DNA of 33,219 nt, from NCBI GenBank assembly GCA_031292755.1, contig JARLGM010000069.1:1-33219 (forward strand), in the 5' to 3' direction. Below are positions 17,105-25,177 of this stretch, piece by piece; positions within the stretch are counted from its first letter, which is position 1, and every line of letters begins with the position of its first letter. Under the pieces are notes generated by a model. The model was not told where the DNA came from. It saw only the letters and a program-made list of their open reading frames with translations, and did no database searches. The DNA is from Candidatus Sulfopaludibacter sp. (GTDB taxonomy: Bacteria; Acidobacteriota; Terriglobia; Bryobacterales; Bryobacteraceae). The translations under genes were made by a program, and so were the position numbers.

Positions 17105-19195
17105 ATGCCAAGCGCCATTCGGGTGGGCGTTCTTCTGCTGGCGGTGAACGCAGCAGCCCAAAACGATCCGGGACTCACCCTGCGCGTCACCGTGACGCTG
17201 GTGCAGGTGGATGCCGTCGTGACCGATTCCAAAGGCCGCCACGTCCCCGGTCTCGGCCCCGCCGATTTCGAAATCCGCCAGGATGGCGAACTGCAGAAGA
17301 TCACCCATGTCACTTATGTCACCGAACCGCCCCCGGCACGCCCCCTTCCCGCCGGTGCGGATCCGGAGCCTATCGGCCCGCCGGCCCCGATCGCCCGGCA
17401 GCAGGTCACCCGCATCGTCGCCCTGGTGGTGGACGATCTGTCGCTCTCCTTCGCCAGCCTTGTCCGCGTGCGCGAAGCTCTGCGCAAGTACGTCCAGCAG
17501 CAGATGCAGCCCGGCGACCTGGTGGCGCTGGTACGCACCGGCGGAGGCGTGGCCATCCTCGAACAGTTCACCGGCGATCCACGCATTCTGATGGCCGGCG
17601 TAGACCTTCTCAAATGGCGGTTCTCCGGCCGCACCGGGCTCCTTCCCATTCATTCGGATCCGGACTCCGGCCCGCGTGCCCGGCCGGACGCGCCTCAGAT
17701 TCTGGACTATGGCGTGACCCTCGCGGCCCTCGGCTCCCTCGGCACCATGGAACAGGTAATCCAGGGCATGCGGGGCCTGCCCGGGCGCAAATCCATCGTC
17801 CTCTTCTCCGACGCCCTCGGCCTCGATGCGCGCGTCAGCGATGCACTCGACCGCCTGACCGACCTCGCCAACCGTTCCGCCGTTTCCATCTACTCCATCG
17901 ATCCGCGCGGGCTCCGGACGGGCTCACCACTGGCCTCCGGGGATTCCGCGCCAGCCGATGACCTTCCGGGCGCCCTGATGCCCGGCATGACCGAAACCCG
18001 CGGCACCAGCCAGTTCTCCACGCAGGAGGGGCTGGCCTCTCTGTCTCACCGCACCGGCGGCCTGTTCTTTTCGAACAATAACGATATCGCCGGCGCCATC
18101 CGGCAGGCCGCCGACGACCAGATGGGATACTATCTGCTGGCCTACACCCCCAGGGAAGGAACCTTCGAAAAAAATCTGGCGAAGGCCAAATTCCATCGCA
18201 TCTCGGTTCAGGTCAAGCGGCCCGGCCTGCATGTTCGCTGGAAGAGCGGCTTCACCGGCGTTCCCGATGACGTGGCCGCATCGGAGGTCTCTACCGCCGC
18301 TCCCAGGACGCGCGAACAGCAGTTGCTCGAGGCCCTCGCCTCACCTTTTCGAGCTACCGGGTTGACCGTCCGCCTGGCCTCCTTTTACACCGATACCGGC
18401 GCGACCGGCCCCTACGTCTCCTCGTTCCTCCAATTCGACAGCAAAGGCCTTTCCTTCACGCACCAGCCGGATGGCACCTGGCACGCGCGGGTGGACGTGG
18501 TGACTTCCGCTTTCCGCGATATCAAGCAGCCCATCCAGCAGCGCCAGCGCTCGCAGGAGATCGTCCTCCCCGAAGACCAGTACCGCATCGCCTTGCGCGA
18601 AGGCTTCGTCTACCGGTTGAGCGATCCCATGAAACTGCCGGGCGCCTTCCTCATGCGCGCCGTGGTCCGCGACGCGGCCAGCGAGCACATCGGCTCGGCC
18701 AGCGAGGTGGTGCAGGTGCCCGACACGCGCAAAGGCCAGTTGGCTCTTTCGGGCATCGTCATCAACCTGGCCTCGGCTAACCAGTTGGAACCCGGAGAAC
18801 CCGTGGACGATCTGGCCCCCAGGGATGACAGCGCTGAGCCCTGGGCCGAGGGCGGCCCGGCGGTCCGCCGCTACCGGCCGGGCCAGCACATTGTTTACAG
18901 CTTCATGGTGGTGAACCCGAAGCTGACGGGAACTCCGCCAAGCTCGAATCTGGAATACCAGGTGCGGCTCTTCCGCAACGGCCGCGTGGTTTTTACGGGC
19001 GAGCCTAGTCCCATCCAGGATACGCACCGCATCGATTCTCGCCGCGTGCTGGTCGGCGGCATCCTGCATTTGAAACCGCAGTTCCCGCCCGGCGAGTATT
19101 TGTTGCAGGTGTTAGCCACCGACAAGCACGCGCCCCGGTCGCGGTCGCGCGTGGCACAATGGATTGATTTCGAGGTAGTGCCATTCTCTTCCTGA
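17105..19195 (+). CDS. Acidobacterial VWFA-related protein (TIGR03436 type), long form
   Basis: A 696-residue exported protein with a short signal peptide (RVGVLLLAVNAAAQ). An N-terminal domain (about 25-72) carries the VQVDAVVTDSKGRHVPGLGPADFEIRQDG motif that opens this acidobacterial family. A von Willebrand factor A domain follows from about 103, with the metal-site motif VVDDLSLS (about 109-115) and a second core strand KSIVLFSDALGLD. The last 300 residues form an extra beta-rich region seen in the long members. VWA domains mediate metal-dependent protein-protein contacts; no partner is known. The ATG lacks a ribosome site but has a possible -10 box just upstream. The gene overlaps the next VWFA gene if that gene starts at 19183. 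Confidence 0.88.
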   Translation: MPSAIRVGVLLLAVNAAAQNDPGLTLRVTVTLVQVDAVVTDSKGRHVPGLGPADFEIRQDGELQKITHVTYVTEPPPARPLPAGADPEPIGPPAPIARQQVTRIVALVVDDLSLSFASLVRVREALRKYVQQQMQPGDLVALVRTGGGVAILEQFTGDPRILMAGVDLLKWRFSGRTGLLPIHSDPDSGPRARPDAPQILDYGVTLAALGSLGTMEQVIQGMRGLPGRKSIVLFSDALGLDARVSDALDRLTDLANRSAVSIYSIDPRGLRTGSPLASGDSAPADDLPGALMPGMTETRGTSQFSTQEGLASLSHRTGGLFFSNNNDIAGAIRQAADDQMGYYLLAYTPREGTFEKNLAKAKFHRISVQVKRPGLHVRWKSGFTGVPDDVAASEVSTAAPRTREQQLLEALASPFRATGLTVRLASFYTDTGATGPYVSSFLQFDSKGLSFTHQPDGTWHARVDVVTSAFRDIKQPIQQRQRSQEIVLPEDQYRIALREGFVYRLSDPMKLPGAFLMRAVVRDAASEHIGSASEVVQVPDTRKGQLALSGIVINLASANQLEPGEPVDDLAPRDDSAEPWAEGGPAVRRYRPGQHIVYSFMVVNPKLTGTPPSSNLEYQVRLFRNGRVVFTGEPSPIQDTHRIDSRRVLVGGILHLKPQFPPGEYLLQVLATDKHAPRSRSRVAQWIDFEVVPFSS
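19172..19176 (+). promoter_or_regulatory. Ribosome binding site supporting an ATT start
   Basis: GAGGT lies six bases before an in-frame ATT at 19183. No ATG, GTG or TTG start exists in this frame between the upstream stop (19165-19167) and the GTG at 19252, and the latter would delete the signal peptide. Confidence 0.45.
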
Positions 19196-20133
19196 CGCGA
19201 GCGCTTCTGGCCGCTTTATTCGCTGCCGGCCCGGTCCGTGCGCGGGCTCAAGTGGAATTGAATCCGCCGCGCGACCCCAATGTCATCACCGTGGATGTGG
19301 AAGTGGTCAACATCCTCTGCACCGTCCGCGACCGCAAAGGCGCCTTTGTCAACGATCTTTCCCGAGACGATTTCCACATCCGCGAAGACGGACGGCCGCA
19401 GGAGATCCGCTATTTCACACGCGAGGTGGATACTCCCATCGTCGTGGCCCTGCTGTTAGACGTGAGCGGCAGCGTCAGGCGTATTCTCGATATCGAAAAG
19501 AACGCCGCCTCGCGGTTCCTGGCGGAAGTGCTGCGCCCCGCCGACCGCGCGCTCTTTGTCACCTTCGCCCAAACCGTCGCCGTCTGGCAGGACCTTACTT
19601 CCAACCTGGACCGCCTGAACACCGCCCTCCAGGCCGCGCATCCCTTCGATCCTACCCGGATGCCGGAGTTCCGGCCCCACGGCGGGACGCTGCTCTACGA
19701 AGCGGTGAATCTGGTGGCCGACAAGAAACTGGCCCGCGTGCCCGGCCGCAAAGCCATGGTGATTATTACCGATGGCGTCGATAGCGGCAGCATCTTCGCG
19801 GCCGGCGCCGCCGTGAAAGCCGCCCAGAACGCCGACTCCATCATCTACGGGATTCATTATGCCGACGATGGTTCCACGGCCCGCAATTTTTCGACGCAAG
19901 GCGCAGAGGCCCTGCGCAAACTCGCCGAACCCACCGGCGGACGCATGTTCCACGTCAGTGGGGGCTTGCCCCTCGAGACCGTCTTCAAGACCATTCGCGA
20001 GGAGATGCGCAACCAGTACGCCATCGGCTACACCTCCACCAACCGCGCCAGAGACGGAGCCTATCGCCGCATCGAAATCAAAACCGCCCGCCCCGGCGTC
20101 AGGGTCCAGGCCCGCCAGGGTTATTACCGTTAA
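19183..20133 (+). CDS. Acidobacterial VWFA-related protein (TIGR03436 type), short form
   Basis: About 316 residues. Read from the ATT at 19183 it begins with a good signal peptide (LFLTRALLAALFAAGPVRARAQ, with an A-x-A site). A start at the GTG at 19252 would remove it. The protein shows the family opener (VNILCTVRDRKGAFVNDLSRDDFHIREDG), then a VWA domain with a perfect metal-site motif LLLDVSGS (DxSxS at about 93-97) and the second core strand MVIITDGVDSGS. It ends in a beta strand RPGVRVQARQGYYR typical of the short members. It overlaps the preceding VWFA gene by 13 bases and is followed after 29 bases by the SoxC-like gene, so all are likely cotranscribed. The coding assignment is firm; only the start is in question. 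Confidence 0.85.
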   Translation: MLFLTRALLAALFAAGPVRARAQVELNPPRDPNVITVDVEVVNILCTVRDRKGAFVNDLSRDDFHIREDGRPQEIRYFTREVDTPIVVALLLDVSGSVRRILDIEKNAASRFLAEVLRPADRALFVTFAQTVAVWQDLTSNLDRLNTALQAAHPFDPTRMPEFRPHGGTLLYEAVNLVADKKLARVPGRKAMVIITDGVDSGSIFAAGAAVKAAQNADSIIYGIHYADDGSTARNFSTQGAEALRKLAEPTGGRMFHVSGGLPLETVFKTIREEMRNQYAIGYTSTNRARDGAYRRIEIKTARPGVRVQARQGYYR

Positions 20134-20162
20134 CCTGCACTACTATGTCTGGAGGGAGTTTT

Positions 20163-21368
20163 ATGATACCTATCCACCGCATCCGGCGCCGGCAGTGGCT
20201 CGGCGCGACCGCCCTCGGAGCCGCCCTGTCCGCCTGCAAACAAAATGCGCCCGTGGCGGACGAAGGTCCGCGTCTGCTCGGCGCCACCGTGCGGCCCTAC
20301 GGAGAGCGCAGCGAATTTGAAACCGCCAAACGCCTCCTGGCAAACGACCGCTACCTGGAAGAATCGCAAACCCGCACGCCGCTGGGCGAATCCGTCGGCA
20401 TTCTGACGCCTTCTTCCCTGCATTACGAGCGGCATCATTCCGGTGTGCCGCGCATCGACCCGGCGCAGCATCGGCTCCTCATCCACGGCCTCGTCGACCG
20501 GCCCCTCGTCTTCACCGTCGAAGATATTCGCCGGCTCCCTTCCGTCTCCCGTATCTATTTTCTGGAGTGCTCCGGCAACAGCGGCAGCGAATGGGGCGCC
20601 CGGCCCGCGGCCACGGCCCAACAGAGCCACGGCCTCGCCAGTTGCAGCGAATGGACCGGCGTGCCCCTGTCCCTGCTCCTGGCCGAGGCCGGCATCCAAA
20701 AAAGTGCGCAATGGCTCATCGCCGAGGGCGCCGACGCCTGCAAGATGGTGCGCAGCCTGCCGGTCTCCAAGGGCATGGACGACGTCCTGGTGGCCTGGGG
20801 GCAGAACGGCGAGCCGCTCCGTCCCGAGCAGGGATATCCGCTGCGCTTGTTCGTGCCGGGATGGGAGGGCAACGTGAACGTGAAGTGGCTGCGCCGCATT
20901 GAGGCGTCGGACCAACCCGCCATGGCGCGCGACGAAACATCCAAGTACACCGACCTGATGCCAGACGGCACGGCCCGCATCTTTACCTTCATCATGGAAG
21001 CGAAGTCGCTGGTCACTTACCCGTCCGGCGGCGACAAACTCAAACCGGGCTTCTGCGAGATCTCTGGTCTGGCGTGGTCGGGCCGCGGGCTCATTCGCCG
21101 CGTCGAGGTTTCCACCGATGCGGGCCGCACGTGGAAAGACGCGTCCCTGCAGGAACCGCGCCTGCCCCGGGCCTTCACGCGCTTTCGCCTGCCCTGGAAT
21201 TGGGACGGGTCGGAAGCCCAACTGCAATCCCGCTGCACCGATGAGACCGGCTACGTGCAGCCGTCGAACCAACAGTTGACCGTACTGCGCGGCCTCGCTT
21301 CCACGTACCACTACAACGGCATAAAAGCCTGGAAGGTCGCGGCCGATGGGAGTGTGACCCATGTATAG
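20163..21368 (+). CDS. soxC: SoxC-like sulfite dehydrogenase, molybdopterin subunit
   Basis: A 401-residue protein of the sulfite oxidase family. The molybdenum-ligating cysteine is in ECSGNSG (C136), and the C-terminal dimerisation domain has the usual segment VEVSTDAGRTWKDA (about 314-327). The N-terminus combines a twin-arginine motif (RRRQWLGAT) with a lipobox-like LSAC (C25), so it is probably folded in the cytoplasm, exported by Tat and anchored as a lipoprotein. Such enzymes oxidise sulfur compounds (sulfite, or the SoxY-bound sulfane sulfur) and pass electrons to a cytochrome c. The start at 20163 is set by a GGAGGGAG seven bases upstream; an ATG at 20145 lies before that site. The SoxD-like gene overlaps its end by 8 bases. 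Confidence 0.9.
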   Translation: MIPIHRIRRRQWLGATALGAALSACKQNAPVADEGPRLLGATVRPYGERSEFETAKRLLANDRYLEESQTRTPLGESVGILTPSSLHYERHHSGVPRIDPAQHRLLIHGLVDRPLVFTVEDIRRLPSVSRIYFLECSGNSGSEWGARPAATAQQSHGLASCSEWTGVPLSLLLAEAGIQKSAQWLIAEGADACKMVRSLPVSKGMDDVLVAWGQNGEPLRPEQGYPLRLFVPGWEGNVNVKWLRRIEASDQPAMARDETSKYTDLMPDGTARIFTFIMEAKSLVTYPSGGDKLKPGFCEISGLAWSGRGLIRRVEVSTDAGRTWKDASLQEPRLPRAFTRFRLPWNWDGSEAQLQSRCTDETGYVQPSNQQLTVLRGLASTYHYNGIKAWKVAADGSVTHV

Positions 21369-21876
21369 GCTGGTCTTGCTCCTGTGGGCCTTGGCGGCCG
21401 TGGCGCAGTCGCCGAAATACGGTGTCGGACGGACTCCCACGCCCGATGAAATCCACCAGTGGAGTTTCTCGGCGCGGCCGGATGGCAAAGGCCTGCCCGC
21501 GGGCAGCGGGTCGGTGGCTCCCGGCAAAGAGATTTTCACCAATCGCTGTTCGAAATGCCACGGGTCGGCCGGACAGGGTGGCGACGCCGCCCCTCTGGTG
21601 GGCGGGCGCGGGACCCTCAACACCGCCAAGCCCCTCAAGACCGTGGAAAGCTACTGGCCCTACGCCACCACGGTTTTCGATTACGTGAAGCGGGCGATGC
21701 CCTTCAATCAGCCGGGCACCCTGACCGACGATCAGGTCTACGCCGTCACTGCCTACGTGCTGTTCCTCGGAAGAATCGTACCGGAGAATGCCGTCCTCGA
21801 CGCGCGGAGCCTGCCGAAAATCCGCATGCCCAATCGCGACGGCTTCGTCCCCGACCCTCGCCCGGACGTCCGGTAG
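21361..21876 (+). CDS. soxD: SoxD-like monohaem cytochrome c
   Basis: A 171-residue exported cytochrome c with a signal peptide (residues 1 to about 15), the SoxD-type segment GRTPTPDEIHQWSFSARPDGKGLPAGSG (23-50), a CSKCH haem site (63-67) and a methionine ligand in MPFNQPG (M113). The SYWPYATTVFDYVKRAMPF stretch is characteristic of SoxD. Classical SoxD is much longer and carries two haems; this form is a single-haem version. It starts inside the last codons of the SoxC-like gene (ATGTATAG), so translation is coupled and it is very probably the electron acceptor of that enzyme. No other sox genes are in the window. Confidence 0.88.
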   Translation: MYRLVLLLWALAAVAQSPKYGVGRTPTPDEIHQWSFSARPDGKGLPAGSGSVAPGKEIFTNRCSKCHGSAGQGGDAAPLVGGRGTLNTAKPLKTVESYWPYATTVFDYVKRAMPFNQPGTLTDDQVYAVTAYVLFLGRIVPENAVLDARSLPKIRMPNRDGFVPDPRPDVR

Positions 21877-22095
21877 AATAAATTCCGTCAGCCTGATCTG
21901 CGCGATTTAATTAACTCCGAATTTGAAGTTCTCTCCGCGCCGTTCCTCCACGGTGAAATCGCACTCCCCCGGCGCTACAATCGGAATGTTCAGTTTCGGA
22001 CACTAAAAACCGAAATCGCACCAGGCGCACCCAGCCGTACGAATGGAATGAATCGCTTACGTTTAGACCGTGACGTGCATCGCAGATACAGCGTC

Positions 22096-24558
22096 ATGCG
22101 AACGTTTATCCAGGATTTCCGATTCGCGCTGCGGATTCTTTCCGGCAGCCCGGGATTCGCCGCGGTTGCGGTCCTCACTCTCGCCTTGGGCATCGCGTCC
22201 ACTACCACTGTCTTCAGTTGGATCGACGAGCTCCTCCTGCACCCCTTTCCGGGCGTGGCTCACAGCGACGAGCTGGCCGTCCTGGAGATGTCCATCCCCA
22301 GCGCGCCAAACGGCGGAACCAACGTCTCCTGGCTGGACTACACCGATTACCAGAGCCACTTGAAGCTGGTTTCCGGGCTGGCCCTGCAACGGTATGGCTC
22401 CCTGAGCATCGGCGACGCCGAAACCGCGCGGCCCGCCTGGGGCGAGCTGGTTTCCGCCGGCTACTTCGAAGTGCTCGGCGTCAAGCCGGTCCTCGGAAAT
22501 ATGTTCCGCTCCGGAGGCCAGAGCGACACCCCCGGCGCCTATCCCGTCATCGTCGTCAGCGAGCGGCTATGGCGCAGTTATTTCCATTCGGACCCCAAAA
22601 TTATCGGTCAGACCGTCCGCGTGAACCGCTGCCCGCTCACCATCGTCGGCGTGGCTCCGGCCCGCTTTCGGGGCACCGCCCCCGCCATGCAGCTCGACCT
22701 TTGGGTGCCCGCCTCCATGGGCGCGGAACTCAGCATGATGGACGCGTCGATGTTCAGAAACCGCAACGCTCGCGATTTTCCCTCCATCGTGGTCCGCCTG
22801 AAACCGGGTGTCACGATCGCGCGGGCGCAATCGGAAGTTTCCGCGCTGGCCGCCGGCTTCGCCTCTACTTACCCCGCCACGAACCGCGGCGTTTCCGCCA
22901 GCGTCCTGCGCCCGTGGAACGCGCACAGCGGTAACGGCGACCTGTTGCTCTCTCCGCTGCGAATTCTGATGGCCGTTTCCCTGGTGCTGCTGCTCATCGT
23001 CTGCGCCAATGTCGCCAATCTCCTGCTGGCCCGCTCCGTGGTCCGCTACCGCGAATTCGGTGTGCGGCTGGCACTTGGCGCATCGCGATGGCGGGTCGCC
23101 CGCCAGTTGATGACCGAAACTCTGGTGCTCGCCATTCTCGGTACCTTCGCCGGCCTGTTGATTATGCCGTGGATGTGGAGCGCCCTGCTCGCGCTGGTGC
23201 CCAATATCGGTCTCCCCCTGGCTCGCGATTTCGAACTGAACGGCCGCATCGCCCTCTTCGCTACTCTGTGCTGCGGGCTCTCCGCGCTGGCAGCCGGCGC
23301 CGCCCCGGCGGTGCTCTCGGTCCGCGGGAATTTGAACGATGCCCTGAAGGAGGGCGGGCGTAGCGGTCTGGCCAGCGGCTTCAGCCACCGGGCTCGCAAT
23401 CTGCTGGTGATCGCGGAAGTGGCGCTGGCCGCGGTAGCCCTGGTGAGCGCCGGGCTGTTCGCCCGCAGTTTCCAGAATGCCCGCGAAATCCATCCCGGCT
23501 TCGATAGCACTAGCGTGTTGTTCGGACGCTTCTTCCTGGAAGGCGCCGGCTTCGACGCCGGCCAGCAGGGGCAATTCGCTATCCGCCTGCGCCGCAATCT
23601 CCAGACTTCCCCCGGAATTCAAGCCGTCAGTTATGCGGATTTCACACCCCTCAGCACAACCGCCGGCCCCTATGACCGCGTGGAACCGCAGGGCTACGTG
23701 CGCGCTCCCGGCGAGTCCCTGCAGGTGAGCCGCGCCCTGATCGCGCCCGATTATTTCAACGTGATGCGCATTCCTCTGCTCGCCGGCCGCGACTTCGCCG
23801 ATTCCGATGATGCCAAAGCCCCTCCCGTCATGATCGTCAATCAGGCCTTCTCCCGGCGTTTCTTCCATAGCGAGTACCCGCTCGGTCAAAAGGTTCGCAT
23901 TTTCGGCCATTGGGGCACAATCGTCGGCCTGGTCCGCGACAGCAAGTATTTCAGCCCCGCGGAACCACCCCGGCCCTTCTTCTATCTAGCCTTCCGCCAG
24001 ATCGAAGGGAACCGCCTCCACGAACTCTACATGTTCATCCGCACGGCGGGCAAGCCCGAACAGGGTATCTCGACCTTGCGTCATGCCGTCGCCGTCACCG
24101 ATTCCGGCGCCTCCGCGTTTCACGCCGTGTCGCTCACCGAGTACACGCAAATCGCTCTCTTCCCGCAAAAGGTGGCCGCCAGCCTGATGGGCTCGCTCGG
24201 CATCCTGTGCCTCTTCCTGGCGGCCCTCGGACTCTACAGCGTGATGGCGTGCGCCGTCAATCAGCGCGCGCAGGAGATCGGCGTCCGCATGGCCATGGGC
24301 GCGCAGCCGCGCGACGTCATCGGCATGGTGGTGCGCCAGGGCATGGTGCTGGTGCTTGCCGGACTCGCCTGCGGCATCGCCGCTGCGTTTGCTCTCACAC
24401 GCCTCGTCTCCGGCATGTTGGTTCATGTGAGCGCGTACGACCCGGCCACCTTTGCCGGCGCCTCGCTCTTCCTGACCTTCATTGCATTCGCCGCCACCTG
24501 GCTGCCCGCGCGCCGCGCCACCCGCATCGATCCCATGATCGCCCTGAGGCAACAGTAG
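22096..24558 (+). CDS. ADOP-type (acidobacterial duplicated orphan permease) FtsX/MacB-like permease
   Basis: About 820 residues. The start MRTFIQDFRFALRILSGSPGFAAVAVLTLALGI is typical of the ADOP family. It has an N-terminal membrane helix, a MacB-like periplasmic domain, a block of membrane helices (around 300-400), a second periplasmic domain and a C-terminal helix block with the motif RAQEIGVRMAMGAQPRDVI. It is thus a duplicated FtsX module. These permeases occur in large numbers without a partner ATPase; substrate unknown. No ATPase gene adjoins it; the only LolD-like ATPase in the window is about 13 kb away on the other strand. The ATG at 22096 is chosen over an ATG at 22048 because the family begins there. 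No ribosome site is visible. Confidence 0.88.
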   Translation: MRTFIQDFRFALRILSGSPGFAAVAVLTLALGIASTTTVFSWIDELLLHPFPGVAHSDELAVLEMSIPSAPNGGTNVSWLDYTDYQSHLKLVSGLALQRYGSLSIGDAETARPAWGELVSAGYFEVLGVKPVLGNMFRSGGQSDTPGAYPVIVVSERLWRSYFHSDPKIIGQTVRVNRCPLTIVGVAPARFRGTAPAMQLDLWVPASMGAELSMMDASMFRNRNARDFPSIVVRLKPGVTIARAQSEVSALAAGFASTYPATNRGVSASVLRPWNAHSGNGDLLLSPLRILMAVSLVLLLIVCANVANLLLARSVVRYREFGVRLALGASRWRVARQLMTETLVLAILGTFAGLLIMPWMWSALLALVPNIGLPLARDFELNGRIALFATLCCGLSALAAGAAPAVLSVRGNLNDALKEGGRSGLASGFSHRARNLLVIAEVALAAVALVSAGLFARSFQNAREIHPGFDSTSVLFGRFFLEGAGFDAGQQGQFAIRLRRNLQTSPGIQAVSYADFTPLSTTAGPYDRVEPQGYVRAPGESLQVSRALIAPDYFNVMRIPLLAGRDFADSDDAKAPPVMIVNQAFSRRFFHSEYPLGQKVRIFGHWGTIVGLVRDSKYFSPAEPPRPFFYLAFRQIEGNRLHELYMFIRTAGKPEQGISTLRHAVAVTDSGASAFHAVSLTEYTQIALFPQKVAASLMGSLGILCLFLAALGLYSVMACAVNQRAQEIGVRMAMGAQPRDVIGMVVRQGMVLVLAGLACGIAAAFALTRLVSGMLVHVSAYDPATFAGASLFLTFIAFAATWLPARRATRIDPMIALRQQ

Positions 24559-24570
24559 CGCAGGCCTTCG

Positions 24571-25164
24571 CTATGGCACGAACTTCCACCACGCCGCGGC
24601 GATTACCGCCAGCCCGATGGAGAAGATCAGCAGCCCCGAGAAACGCCGTTTCAGCAGGAAGAAGATCAGCACGAATCCGGTGATCGAGACCAGCGTCATC
24701 AGCACGGCCGAGATGTCGATGACCATGCCCCACACCGCCCCGCTGTCGCGGCCCTTGTGCAGGTCGTTGATCACGGCCCAGAACCCCATGCGGGTCTCGG
24801 TCATTTCGTAAGAGCCGGTCTGGCGGTCGATGGATGCGTCGGCCGCGTAGCCTGGTCCTTTGAATGCCACCGAGCACTGCGTATCGTCGATGCGAAAATC
24901 GTGGAGCGCGCCGGTGATGTGGTGCGTGCGCCGGAGATACTCCACAATCTCCAGCTTGTCCACGTCTTTGCCCATCCACTTGCGGTCGATACTGCCTTTG
25001 AACTGGCTGGTGTGCTCCTGCCCGTCGAACCAGTTCGCGTGATTCAGCGTCAGGCCGGTAACGGCAAAGAACAGCAGCACCGCGAAGCTGAACATCGAAA
25101 GATAGATGTGCAGCCAGCGTGACACCGCAGCGAGCTTGCGCTTCCACAACGGATTGTGGCGCAC
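24571..25164 (-). CDS. PepSY-associated membrane protein
   Basis: About 197 residues with three membrane segments (about 20-40, 144-170 and 176-193) and a periplasmic loop. The opening RWLHIYLSMFSFAVLLFFAVTGLTLNH and the later NDLHKGRDSG match the PepSY-associated TM family, whose histidines (here H19, H42 and H136) are candidates for haem or electron transfer. The gene lies 13 bases after the stop of the ApbE-DUF2271 gene. Start is taken as the GTG at 25164, since the alternative at 25311 would overlap the upstream gene by more than 130 bases and its extra residues are not gene-like. In other bacteria such proteins occur beside ApbE and DUF2271 genes and are thought to carry electrons across the inner membrane to extracytoplasmic flavoproteins. 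Confidence 0.75.
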   Translation of the reverse strand: MRHNPLWKRKLAAVSRWLHIYLSMFSFAVLLFFAVTGLTLNHANWFDGQEHTSQFKGSIDRKWMGKDVDKLEIVEYLRRTHHITGALHDFRIDDTQCSVAFKGPGYAADASIDRQTGSYEMTETRMGFWAVINDLHKGRDSGAVWGMVIDISAVLMTLVSITGFVLIFFLLKRRFSGLLIFSIGLAVIAAAWWKFVP

Positions 25165-25177
25165 CGGCGCCGTGGAC

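Noticed and set aside
20130..21638. Long minus-strand open frame opposite the SoxC/SoxD-like genes
   Set aside because: Antisense shadow of two genes with intact active-site motifs.
21907..22002. Short minus-strand open stretch encoding about 31 residues (ending in NFKFGVN) between the SoxD-like and ADOP genes
   Set aside because: Looks somewhat protein-like, but is too short, has no ribosome site or start codon, and matches nothing I recognise. It may be a gene remnant or chance.
22567..23910. Minus-strand open frame inside the ADOP gene
   Set aside because: Shadow of a well-supported permease gene; no domain, low likelihood of coding.
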